The translations under genes were made by a program, and so were the position numbers. From Hyphomicrobiales bacterium (lineage in GTDB: Bacteria; Pseudomonadota; Alphaproteobacteria; Rhizobiales; Beijerinckiaceae): a stretch of 64,000 nt of DNA. The notes under the pieces are model-generated. The model saw only the letters and a list, made by a program, of their open reading frames with translations, ran no database searches and was not told the DNA's origin. Shown in pieces: positions 36,510 through 45,037 of the stretch. Position 1 is the stretch's first letter. The number at the start of each line of letters is the position of its first letter. The DNA is taken from assembly GCA_027489535.1 (NCBI GenBank), contig JAIXZO010000002.1, positions 248,001 through 312,000 of the forward strand. Direction: 5' to 3'.

Positions 36510-37790
36510 ATGACCATTCTCGTCTTCACGATCTCTCTTCTCGGCGCCATGGCGCTCGGCATGCCGATCGCGTTCGCCCTGATCATCTGCGGCATCGCGC
36601 TGATGCTCCAGATCGGGCTATTCGACAGCCAGATCATCGCGCAGAACGTCATCAACGGCGCGGACTCCTTCCCGTTGATGGCCGTGCCGTTCTTCATTCT
36701 GGCCGGCGAGATCATGAATGCCGGCGGGCTCGCCAAGCGCATCGTCAACGTCGCGCTGGCCTTCGTCGGCCATCTGCGCGGCGGGCTAGGTTACGTCGCG
36801 ATCCTCGCCTCCTGCCTGCTGGCTTCGCTCTCGGGTTCGGCGGTGGCGGATGCCGCCGCATTGGCCACCCTCATCGTTCCCATGATGGTCCGGGCGGGAC
36901 ACGACAAGGCACGCTCTGCGGGTTTGGTCGCCGCGGGCGGCATCATCGCTCCGGTGATCCCGCCGTCCATCGGGTTCGTCATCTTCGGCGTGGCCGGCGG
37001 CGTTTCGATTTCCAAGCTGTTTCTGGCCGGCATCTTTCCGGGCCTGATGCTCGGCGTCGGTCTGGCTGCGGCTTGGTGGTGGACGGTGCGGAGCGAAAAG
37101 CTCACGCCGTTCGCCCGCACGACCTATGCCGAGCGCGGCAAGGCCGTGGTGGACGGCTTCTGGGCGCTGCTGCTGCCGTTGATCATCATTTTCGGTTTGC
37201 GCTTCGGCATCTTTACGCCGACGGAGGCGGCCGTCGTGGTGGCGGTCTATGCCCTGTTCGTAGCGACGGTCATCTATCGGGAACTGAAGATCTCCGACCT
37301 GCCGAAACTGTTCGTGTCCGCCGCGGTGACGACCGCAGTCGTCATGTTCCTCGTGGCCACGGCGCTCGTGGCCTCCTGGCTGATTACGGTTGCGGAAATC
37401 ACGCATCAGATCGTGGCGCTCGTCGAACCGCTGATGGAACACAAGACGTTGCTGATGCTCGCGATCATGGCGATCGTCGTCATCGTCGGCACGGCGCTCG
37501 ACATGACGCCGACGATCCTGATCCTGACGCCGGTGCTGATGCCGATCATCAAGGCGGCGGGCATCGATCCGGTCTATTTCGGCGTGCTGTTCATCATCAA
37601 CAACGCCATCGGCCTGATTACGCCGCCGGTCGGCACGGTGCTCAACGTCGTCTGCGGCGTTTCGAAAATATCGGTGGCCGAGATCATCAAGGGCGTTTGG
37701 CCCTTCATGCTGGCGCAGTTGTTCGTTCTGCTCCTGCTCGTGCTGTTCCCCGCTCTCGTCACCGTTCCCGCCCGCTGGCTCTACGGCTGA
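36510..37790 (+). CDS. TRAP transporter large permease subunit (DctM)
   Basis: The 426-residue protein has about twelve helices and typical motifs such as MAVPFFILAGEIMNAGGLAK, IIAPVIPPSIGFVIFG and LDMTPTILILTPVLMPI. It forms the transport channel of a tripartite importer with DctQ and the binding protein encoded next. Confidence 0.95.
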   Translation: MTILVFTISLLGAMALGMPIAFALIICGIALMLQIGLFDSQIIAQNVINGADSFPLMAVPFFILAGEIMNAGGLAKRIVNVALAFVGHLRGGLGYVAILASCLLASLSGSAVADAAALATLIVPMMVRAGHDKARSAGLVAAGGIIAPVIPPSIGFVIFGVAGGVSISKLFLAGIFPGLMLGVGLAAAWWWTVRSEKLTPFARTTYAERGKAVVDGFWALLLPLIIIFGLRFGIFTPTEAAVVVAVYALFVATVIYRELKISDLPKLFVSAAVTTAVVMFLVATALVASWLITVAEITHQIVALVEPLMEHKTLLMLAIMAIVVIVGTALDMTPTILILTPVLMPIIKAAGIDPVYFGVLFIINNAIGLITPPVGTVLNVVCGVSKISVAEIIKGVWPFMLAQLFVLLLLVLFPALVTVPARWLYG

Positions 37791-37861
37791 CGTCCCGACG
37801 ACCGCGGCGGGCCGCAAAGAGCCCCCTGCGGACTGCAAACCGACTACGGAGGAAAACGACC

Positions 37862-38866
37862 ATGAAGACCTTCAAGACCCTTTTCGCAGCCGCCGCGATG
37901 ACGGCGGCGGCGCTGACCGTCGGGTCGGTGCAGGCGCAGGAGCGAACCCTGCGCTTCGCCTATCAGAACATCGCCGACACCCCGCAGGGTCGCGGCGCGG
38001 CCAAGTTCGCCGAACTCGTCAAGCAGAAGAGCGGCGGCAAGATCGACGTGCGCCTGTTCCCGGGCGGCGCGCTCGGCGGCGACCTGCAGACCGTCTCGGC
38101 GCTGCAGGGCGGCACCATCGACGTGACGGTGCTCAATGCAGGCCTGCTCGTCGGCCTCGACAAGCAGTTCGCGCTGCTCGACCTTCCGTTCCTGTTCAAC
38201 ACGCCGGAAGAGGCCGACAAGATCGTCGACGGCCCGATCGGCACCAAGCTCTTGAAGGGCATCGAGGACAAGGGCCTCGTCGGTCTCGGCTATTGGGAAC
38301 TCGGCTTCCGGAACGTGACGAACAGCCGTCGTCCGATCACCAAGATCGAGGACTTCAAGGGCCTGAAGCTGCGCGTCCTGCAGTCGCCGCTGTTCATCGA
38401 CCTGTTCAACACGCTCGGCGCCAACGCCGTGCCGATGCCGTTCCCCGAACTTTATGCCGCGCTCGAGCAGAAGGTCGTCGACGGACAGGAAAATCCCTAT
38501 CCGACCATCGTCGGCGCCAAGCTGAACGAAGTGCAGAAGTTCGTCTCCGCGACCAAGCACATCTACAACGCCCAGTCCTTGCTGATCAGCAAGAAAACTT
38601 GGGACGCCATGTCGGCCGACGAGCGCAAGATCATCGAAGCGGCTGCGACCGAAGCCCGCGATTTCCAGCGCAAGAACTCGCGCGACAGCCAGGACGGCGC
38701 GCTCGAAACCCTCAAGAAGGGCGGCATGACCGCCAACGAACTCGCCCCGGCCGAGATGACCCGCATCCGCGAGGCGGTGAAGCCGGTCGTCGAGAAGTTC
38801 GCCAAGGATTCCGGCGAGGCTCTCTACACCGAGATCCAGACGGAACTCGACAAGCTGCGCAAGTAA
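37862..38866 (+). CDS. TRAP transporter substrate-binding protein (DctP)
   Basis: The 334-residue periplasmic protein has a signal peptide ending SVQAQE and the DctP fold. EDFKGLKLRVLQSPLFIDLF contains the conserved carboxylate-binding arginine. The ligand is probably an organic acid; the operon suggests shikimate or quinate. GGAGG lies a few bases before the ATG at 37862. A strong terminator follows. Confidence 0.93.
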   Translation: MKTFKTLFAAAAMTAAALTVGSVQAQERTLRFAYQNIADTPQGRGAAKFAELVKQKSGGKIDVRLFPGGALGGDLQTVSALQGGTIDVTVLNAGLLVGLDKQFALLDLPFLFNTPEEADKIVDGPIGTKLLKGIEDKGLVGLGYWELGFRNVTNSRRPITKIEDFKGLKLRVLQSPLFIDLFNTLGANAVPMPFPELYAALEQKVVDGQENPYPTIVGAKLNEVQKFVSATKHIYNAQSLLISKKTWDAMSADERKIIEAAATEARDFQRKNSRDSQDGALETLKKGGMTANELAPAEMTRIREAVKPVVEKFAKDSGEALYTEIQTELDKLRK

Positions 38867-38890
38867 CGCCGGCCTCAGCGCCTGTGTTTA

Positions 38891-38919
38891 GGGCCGCATC
38901 TTCGGATGCGGCCCTTTTT
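38891..38919 (+). terminator. Strong intrinsic terminator of the TRAP operon
   Basis: A perfect 10-bp stem GGGCCGCATC (38891-38900), loop TTCG, GATGCGGCCC (38905-38914), then five T. It lies between two convergent genes and may serve both strands. Confidence 0.9.
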
Positions 38920-38928
38920 CGTTCGCCT

Positions 38929-40689
38929 TCAGCGGCGCTCGTTGCGGCGACGCATCGCGGCCGGCCGCATCGGGCCGCCGCCCCGGTGGGCGCGACGTGC
39001 GCGCGGCATGACCGCGCGGCGCATCGGCAGGCGACCGGACATCGCCCAATAGATGCCGGCCACGGTCAGGGCGGCGGAGAGGGTCAGCAGGGTCAACATC
39101 GTCGACGGCCTCCTCACCGTCATTCCGCCGAACGTTCCGCCCTCCGCATCGTTCCGTTCCGCCTCGGCGTCCTCCAAGGGGGACATCGCCGGGGCGTTGA
39201 GGACCTCGCCGTCGGGGGCGAAATGCGAGCCGTGGCACGGACATTCCCAGCACTTTTCATACGAGTTCCAGTGCACGACGCAGCCGGCATGGCTGCACAC
39301 GGCCGAGCGAAGATGCAGCCGGTCCTCCTCGTCGCGATAAGCCGCCACGTTGCGGCCCTCGACGATCAGGACGGCGGCTTCGCCCCGTCCCAAGCTCTCC
39401 GGTTCGCGCCGTTCGCCGCCCGTGAGGCGTTCCATCAGGTTGGCGGCCGTGGGCAGATTTTCGCGCAGGAATTCCGTCGCGCCGCGCAGCGGCAGGCGGG
39501 ACGGATCGGACACCTGCGTGAACGGGGACGTTCGGCCGGTGACGAGGCGGGTCAGGATCAACGCGGCCATCACGCCGTTCGTCATGCCTTGGCCGGAGTC
39601 TCCCGTGGCGATGAAGACGCGGTCGCGGCCGGGGCTGCGGCCGATGAACGGCGCGCCGTCGAAGGGCTCCTGCACCTGGCCGGACCATCGCGTCCGAACC
39701 GCGCCCAGCGCGGGCCACCGCTCGCGACTCCAGCTTTCGAGCCGTGAAAAGCGGTCTTCCATGTCGTCGGCGGTTCCCGTGCGGTGATCCTCGCCGCCGA
39801 CGATCACGACGTCTCGATCCGCCTCGGGTTGGATGCGGACATAGTGATAGGGGTCGAGCGTGTCCCAGATCAGAGCATCCGGCACCGTGCCCTTCGGCGC
39901 GTCGAAGGCGACGGCATAGGTGCGATAGGGCGCCTGTTCGCCGTGGATCACCAAGCGGTCGACGATGGGAGAGTTGGTGGCGAGAACGACGTGTTCCGCC
40001 GTGATCTTCGAGCCTGCTTCCGTGGCAAGCTCGACTTCGCCTTTGCCGTCCTTCACGTCCGTGACGGCGGTGCCGGAATGCAGCGCCGCGCCCATGCGCG
40101 ACAGCGCCGCGACGAGGCCGCGGCAATAGGCGAGGGGATCGAAACGGGCCTGCCGGGGAAAGCGCAGGCAGCCGCCGCCGCCGTTTGCGCCTTGGGGCGG
40201 AGCCTCGACGAATTCGACGCCCTCGAAACCAATCCGCCGACACATGTCGCGCTCGCGCTCCAACACGCCCCGGGCTTCCGGGTCCGGGCCGAACAGAAAC
40301 CCGTCCACCCGCGCGAAGTCGCAGTCGACGGATTCGGTGCGCGCGATGCTGTCTATCCTCTCGATCGCCGCCGCTTGCCCTTCATAGAGCATGCGCGCCG
40401 CCGTCTCGCCGCGCAGATCGGCATAGGCGGAATAGAGATCGTCCAGCGCGCTCGCCAAATGCGCGGTCGTGCGGCCGGTCATGCCGCCGCCGAACGTGCC
40501 CCGATCGAGCACGGCCACCTTCAGTCCCAACCGCGCCAACTCGTATGCGGTCGATAGCCCGGCGATCCCCGCGCCTACGACGGCGACGTCGACCCGCAGG
40601 TCACGTTCGAGCGGCGCGGGCGCGAGAGCGGCGTCGTCGCCTGATCGCGTCGCCCAAAGTGAAATGCTGCCTTCGTCCTTCGCGTTCAT
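38929..40689 (-). CDS. FAD-dependent oxidoreductase with C-terminal Rieske domain and membrane tail
   Basis: The 586-residue protein has a DAO-type FAD domain (DVAVVGAGIAGLSTAYELAR near residue 33) and a Rieske [2Fe-2S] domain with CSHAGC and CPCHGS (about residues 460-510). It then departs from the usual ending: a hydrophobic helix (MLTLLTLSAALTVAGIYWAM) and an Arg-rich tail follow. Relatives of this DAO-Rieske type oxidise amines or similar substrates, but the true substrate is unknown. The tail would anchor the C-terminus in the inner membrane, or it might be a small downstream gene fused in frame. It is divergent from the GT25 gene. Confidence 0.85.
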   Translation of the reverse strand: MNAKDEGSISLWATRSGDDAALAPAPLERDLRVDVAVVGAGIAGLSTAYELARLGLKVAVLDRGTFGGGMTGRTTAHLASALDDLYSAYADLRGETAARMLYEGQAAAIERIDSIARTESVDCDFARVDGFLFGPDPEARGVLERERDMCRRIGFEGVEFVEAPPQGANGGGGCLRFPRQARFDPLAYCRGLVAALSRMGAALHSGTAVTDVKDGKGEVELATEAGSKITAEHVVLATNSPIVDRLVIHGEQAPYRTYAVAFDAPKGTVPDALIWDTLDPYHYVRIQPEADRDVVIVGGEDHRTGTADDMEDRFSRLESWSRERWPALGAVRTRWSGQVQEPFDGAPFIGRSPGRDRVFIATGDSGQGMTNGVMAALILTRLVTGRTSPFTQVSDPSRLPLRGATEFLRENLPTAANLMERLTGGERREPESLGRGEAAVLIVEGRNVAAYRDEEDRLHLRSAVCSHAGCVVHWNSYEKCWECPCHGSHFAPDGEVLNAPAMSPLEDAEAERNDAEGGTFGGMTVRRPSTMLTLLTLSAALTVAGIYWAMSGRLPMRRAVMPRARRAHRGGGPMRPAAMRRRNERR

Positions 40690-40813
40690 GAGCGCCTCCG
40701 TTGCCGGAAAAACCGGTGCGGTCGCGATCCGTTCCCCGCTCCGGGGTTCCGTTGCGGCAGCTTGATATCGGGCGCGGGGGAGGTCAGATGGCGGAGTTCT
40801 TCGGGGGCTTGCC

Positions 40814-41641
40814 TTGCGCATTCACGTCATCAATCTCGCCCGCCGGCCCGACCGCCGGATGCATATGGAGCGGCAGGCCGCGCGCTTGGGGCTGACGTTC
40901 GATTATCTCGACGCGGTGGATGCCCTGTTCGAGGACATTGCGGATTTGCGCAGCCGGTCCAGATCGGGCCCGCTCGGCGCTTTGTCCGACGGCGATCTGT
41001 GTTGCTTCTTGAGTCACCGCAAGGCGTGGGAAGCAATCCGCGACGGCGCGGAACCCTTCGGCGCGGTGCTGGAGGACGACGTCGTCTTGGCCGACGATGC
41101 CGCCGCCTTCCTCGGCGACGCCGATTGGATTCCGCCGGGCGAACGGCTGTTGAAATTGGAGCGCTTCGGCAATCGCCGGCACAAGGTGGTGCTGGCGCGA
41201 AAAGGGTTGGACGTGCACGGGCGTGTTCTCCGGCGCTTTCACTCGAAAAATGTCGGTGCGGCGGCTTATGTCGTGTCGAAAGAGGTTGCGGGTGTTCTCG
41301 TCGACGCGTCACGCATCGTCGATCTCTCGATCGACCACTTTCTGTTCAACCCCAACAATTCGCCGATTTCCTCCGCCTTGCGCCCGACGCAGGTAGAGCC
41401 GGCCTTGGCCGAGCAGGGCGGCGAGGTGTCTTGGTCCGACATTCACGGCTCGCGCGTCGGCGGACGGACGTATGACTTCGCCTATTGGAAGCGCGAGGCG
41501 ATCCGCGGCTGGTACGAAATCCGCCTCGTGCCCAAGCTGGCATGGCTCGTCGTGAGCGGCCGAGCGGAGCTGCGCAAGCTCTCGTTCGAAAACCGGCCCG
41601 CGCCGGTCGCCGCAGAACGGGCCAGGTCCGAAGCGGCCTGA
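40814..41641 (+). CDS. Glycosyltransferase family 25 (LPS biosynthesis type)
   Basis: The 275-residue protein has GT25 features: RIHVINLARRPDRRMHMERQ at the N-terminus, CCFLSHRKAWEAI and AVLEDDVVL (the ED motif). SKNVGAAAYVVSKEVAG is the acceptor-side segment. It would add a sugar to an envelope glycan; the donor is not known. The best start is a TTG at 40814, directly before RIHVINL, as no ATG fits. Confidence 0.88.
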   Translation: MRIHVINLARRPDRRMHMERQAARLGLTFDYLDAVDALFEDIADLRSRSRSGPLGALSDGDLCCFLSHRKAWEAIRDGAEPFGAVLEDDVVLADDAAAFLGDADWIPPGERLLKLERFGNRRHKVVLARKGLDVHGRVLRRFHSKNVGAAAYVVSKEVAGVLVDASRIVDLSIDHFLFNPNNSPISSALRPTQVEPALAEQGGEVSWSDIHGSRVGGRTYDFAYWKREAIRGWYEIRLVPKLAWLVVSGRAELRKLSFENRPAPVAAERARSEAA

Positions 41642-41645
41642 CCGA

Positions 41646-42392
41646 TCAGGAAAGGACGCATCCCACGACGCGCCGTTCTTCTATCCGCCCGTCGGCTTCC
41701 TCTCCGCGCGGCGCGAGCGTCCAGGTCCATTCTTCGTCCGGCGGGGGCAGGGCGGTGCCGAGCAGCAGGTCTTCCCACGCGCCGCCGTCGAAGCGGTGCG
41801 CGGCGTCCGAGATCAGCAGCGCCTTCCGGCAGGACCGCAGCAAGGCGAGATGGGCTTCGAGAACCGAGCGGGCCGCACGAATGATCGCCTCGTCCGGCAG
41901 GCCGAGCCCGGCCCAGCGTCGCACCGGGACCACGACGAGTTGCGACATCAGATTGACGGACACGACGCAGTCGGCGCGGCGGATGCGCTCGAAGGCCGGT
42001 CCCGTCGTATCGATCGCGTCGGGGAGCCCCTGCGCGGCACCGATTCCGCTGACGTCAGCCGCCAAGCAGACGATCCGGCCCGACGAGAGCCGTGCACGGA
42101 GGCGAACCTCGAGAGGATGCACAGCATCGACAAGCACCACCCGGTCGAAGCGCGCCAGCAGCCCCTTCAGGTCCACGTCGTGGAGATGACCGCTGCCGAG
42201 CACTGCGACTTCCTTGCCCGCAGTCGGAAGACGCTTCGCCATGAAGGCCTTCGTGCGGGCGAGATGTTCGGACCAAGCATCGCGACAGCGGCGGGCGCGG
42301 TGGCGGATCGCGATCTGCTCGGCCAACAGCCCGCTTTTCCTCGCCGCATACGACGCCGGAGTCAGACACCATTCGAGAGCTTCTAGAATCAT
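41646..42392 (-). CDS. Uncharacterised protein, possible Rossmann/SAM-binding fold
   Basis: The 248-residue soluble protein has EVAVLGSGHLHDVDLKGLLA followed by FDRVVLVDAVHPLEV, a glycine-rich strand-loop-helix then acidic strand that could bind SAM or a dinucleotide. I do not recognise a specific family. It is divergent from a small exported-protein gene and converges on the GT25 gene with four bases between stops. Confidence 0.6.
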   Translation of the reverse strand: MILEALEWCLTPASYAARKSGLLAEQIAIRHRARRCRDAWSEHLARTKAFMAKRLPTAGKEVAVLGSGHLHDVDLKGLLARFDRVVLVDAVHPLEVRLRARLSSGRIVCLAADVSGIGAAQGLPDAIDTTGPAFERIRRADCVVSVNLMSQLVVVPVRRWAGLGLPDEAIIRAARSVLEAHLALLRSCRKALLISDAAHRFDGGAWEDLLLGTALPPPDEEWTWTLAPRGEEADGRIEERRVVGCVLS

Positions 42393-42530
42393 CGGCGGGG
42401 GTCAGCGGGCGGCGGTGAAGGCTCGTGCAGGTTGCATGCACCCCGAAATGGCGCAAGTCTCCCGATCCCGCGTTGCAACGTCTCCGGTTGCAGGGTCGAA
42501 TGTCGACCCTTCTCGGTGAAAGGGCCGATC

Positions 42531-42953
42531 ATGACCATGACACGCGCCGCCGTCTTCGCCGCCTTGCTCGTCGCCGCCTTGCATGTCGGGACGGGCGCGC
42601 AGGCCCAAAACATCGACAAGTCGCCGCAAGCGCAGAAGCAGGTCGATGCGCAGCTGACGTCGATCATGGCGGGGCTGACCAAGACCGTCGGCGCGCGTTT
42701 GGGCGACGGCTCCGTGCTGCGGTCGGCGGAACTCGACGGCCGCATCATCCGCATGCGCTTTCAGATGCCCTACACGAAGTATGACGGCCGGGCGCGCACG
42801 GACTTCATCGACCGCCGCCGGATGATGCAGAAGGAATTCTGCAGCGGAAATACCGCCAAGCTCATTCCCTACGGCGTCGGCTGGGATTATGAGTTCGTCG
42901 ACGTCAACGGCGCGATTTTCCAGAGCTTCCAGATCAAGGATTGCGAGTCCTGA
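42531..42953 (+). CDS. Small exported protein, unknown function
   Basis: The 140-residue protein has a signal peptide (AVFAALLVAALHVGTGAQAQ) and a mature domain with two cysteines (KEFCSGNTAK and QIKDCES) that could form a disulfide. No named domain is recognised. GAAAGGG lies upstream of the ATG at 42531. Confidence 0.7.
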   Translation: MTMTRAAVFAALLVAALHVGTGAQAQNIDKSPQAQKQVDAQLTSIMAGLTKTVGARLGDGSVLRSAELDGRIIRMRFQMPYTKYDGRARTDFIDRRRMMQKEFCSGNTAKLIPYGVGWDYEFVDVNGAIFQSFQIKDCES

Positions 42954-43081
42954 CGCCGGGCGACGGCAAGGAAGCGTAAACCTCGTGCGCCGAAACGCGC
43001 CGGGCCGACGGAACTCGAAAGGCGACGCTTCGGTTTCTCGACGTCATGCCGTAACGTCAGGCGATCGGATCACGGAGCTTC

Positions 43082-45037
43082 ATGCGCGCCCCACGCGGTT
43101 TTGCCCTTTGCGCTCTACTCGTCGCCGCGACGGCCGTGATCGCGGTCCCGCCCGCGCGCGCCGCGTTTTTCGGGCTGTTCGGGGGCGATGATCCGCCCGC
43201 GCCGACCCCGACGACGTTGCCCTATTCGGTCGAAGTGACCGGGGCGGAGGGCGATCTCAAGCGCGCCCTCGAAAATGTTTCGGCGCTGCGTCGCCTCATC
43301 CCCGAGCCGCCGCAGGACGGCGAGGCGCTCGCGGCCTTGGCGAGCTCCGAATGGGCGCGCATGACCGACGCCGCATGGGGATCGGGGCATTACGATGCGA
43401 GCGTGACGATCAAGGCCGGCGAATGGACGGTCATCGACGCACTCGGTCGGGTTCCGGCGGGCACGGCCGCCGCGCTCGACCGCTATCGGGGCGCGGCCGC
43501 GGTGCCGTTGCGCATCGTCGTCACGCCCGGGCCGGAGTTCAAGCTGCGCAATGTACGCGTGCTCGACGCGGCCACGAACGCGCCCTTCGACCCCCGACTG
43601 TTGCCGCCCCGCGTCGTCGGGCTCGCGCCGGGCGCACCGGCGCGTTCCGCCGCCGTCATCGCCGCCGAGAGCCGCATCCTCGATCACTTCCGCGACATGT
43701 CGCGGCCACTGGTGAAGGTGGTGGACCGCACCCCGGTCGTGGTTCACTCCGAGGATTCGATGGACCTGACGATCCGGGTCGATCCCGGCCCGGTCGCGCC
43801 GATCGGCCATGTAGGCGTGCGCGGCGCGCCGGGGGTCGACCCGCAGGTCATCCGCTCCTTCATCTATGCGGAGCCCGGCGATCCCTATTCGCGCCGCGCG
43901 ATCTCCGACCTGCGCCGCTCCGTCGCCCGCATCGAGGCCTTGGGCGGCGTGCGCGTGATCGAGAGCGAGACGCTCGACGCTCGGGGCATGCTGCCGCTGG
44001 AGGTCGACGTCACCGAGCGCGCGAAACGTTCGCTGGCCGCATCGGCGCGCTACTCCACGACCGAAGGTCCGGGCGTGCGCGGCAGCTTCACGCATCGCAA
44101 CCTCTTCGGCGAGGCGGAGCGGCTGCGGATCGATGCGGACCTGTTCTATGTCGAGCGGACGGCGGGACCGCCGATCAAGAGCGTTCGCGACATCGAAGCC
44201 GGCGATTTCGGTTCGCGCCTGTCGGCGAGCTTCTTGAAGCCCGCCCTTTCGGGGACCCGCAACGACCTGTTGGTCGACGCCATGGCGGAGCGCGACCGCA
44301 CCGAGGGTTATACGAGCCGCCGCGTGCTGACGACCGCCGCCGTCCGGCATCGCTGGAGCGACCGGATCTCGGCGCAGGCGGGAATCGAGGGCGATGCGGG
44401 TCAAACGAGCGATCCGCTCGGCTATCTGCGTTATCGCCTCGTGGGACTGCCCGTGTCGGGGACCTATGATTCCACCGACAGCATCTATGATCCGACGGAG
44501 GGCATCCGCGCCACGGCATCGGTGACGCCGTTCCCCACCTTCCTCGGCTCGACCGTCGGCATGACCGTCGCCCGGGCGCGCGCCTCGACCTATTACAAGC
44601 TCGACGAAGCCGGCCGCTACGTGATCGCAGCCCAGGTCGGAACGGGGTCGATCTTCGGGGCGGACGTCGAGGACATTCCGGCGAACCGGCGCTTTTACGC
44701 CGGCGGCGCAGGCTCGGTGCGCGGCTATACATGGCGCAGCCTCTCCCCCCTGAGCCTCGACGGCCGGCCGGTCGGCGGCCGCAGCATCATCGAGGCCTCG
44801 CTGGAGGCGCGCATCCGCGTGACGCCGACCATCGGCGTGGTGCCGTTCGTCGACGTGGGAACGGCCTACGGCGGCGTGACGCCGCAACTCGGGGACAGGC
44901 CCGCCATCGGCGCGGGCGTGGGACTGCGCTATCAAACGGGCTTCGGCCCCGTCCGCGTGGATCTGGCGGTGCCGCTGGATCGGCGTAGGGCGGACAAGCC
45001 GGTGGCTTTGTATGTCGGCTTCGGGCAGTCGTTTTGA
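43082..45037 (+). CDS. tamA: Outer-membrane translocation assembly protein TamA (BamA superfamily)
   Basis: The 651-residue protein has a signal peptide, three POTRA-like domains (about residues 40-300), and a C-terminal 16-strand Omp85 barrel. The barrel has RRFYAGGAGSVRGYTWRSL (VRGY motif on the L6 loop) and ends in an aromatic residue (YVGFGQSF). TamA acts with TamB in assembly of autotransporters and in envelope lipid balance. tamB follows directly, with the ATG in TGATG overlap. Confidence 0.95.
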   Translation: MRAPRGFALCALLVAATAVIAVPPARAAFFGLFGGDDPPAPTPTTLPYSVEVTGAEGDLKRALENVSALRRLIPEPPQDGEALAALASSEWARMTDAAWGSGHYDASVTIKAGEWTVIDALGRVPAGTAAALDRYRGAAAVPLRIVVTPGPEFKLRNVRVLDAATNAPFDPRLLPPRVVGLAPGAPARSAAVIAAESRILDHFRDMSRPLVKVVDRTPVVVHSEDSMDLTIRVDPGPVAPIGHVGVRGAPGVDPQVIRSFIYAEPGDPYSRRAISDLRRSVARIEALGGVRVIESETLDARGMLPLEVDVTERAKRSLAASARYSTTEGPGVRGSFTHRNLFGEAERLRIDADLFYVERTAGPPIKSVRDIEAGDFGSRLSASFLKPALSGTRNDLLVDAMAERDRTEGYTSRRVLTTAAVRHRWSDRISAQAGIEGDAGQTSDPLGYLRYRLVGLPVSGTYDSTDSIYDPTEGIRATASVTPFPTFLGSTVGMTVARARASTYYKLDEAGRYVIAAQVGTGSIFGADVEDIPANRRFYAGGAGSVRGYTWRSLSPLSLDGRPVGGRSIIEASLEARIRVTPTIGVVPFVDVGTAYGGVTPQLGDRPAIGAGVGLRYQTGFGPVRVDLAVPLDRRRADKPVALYVGFGQSF

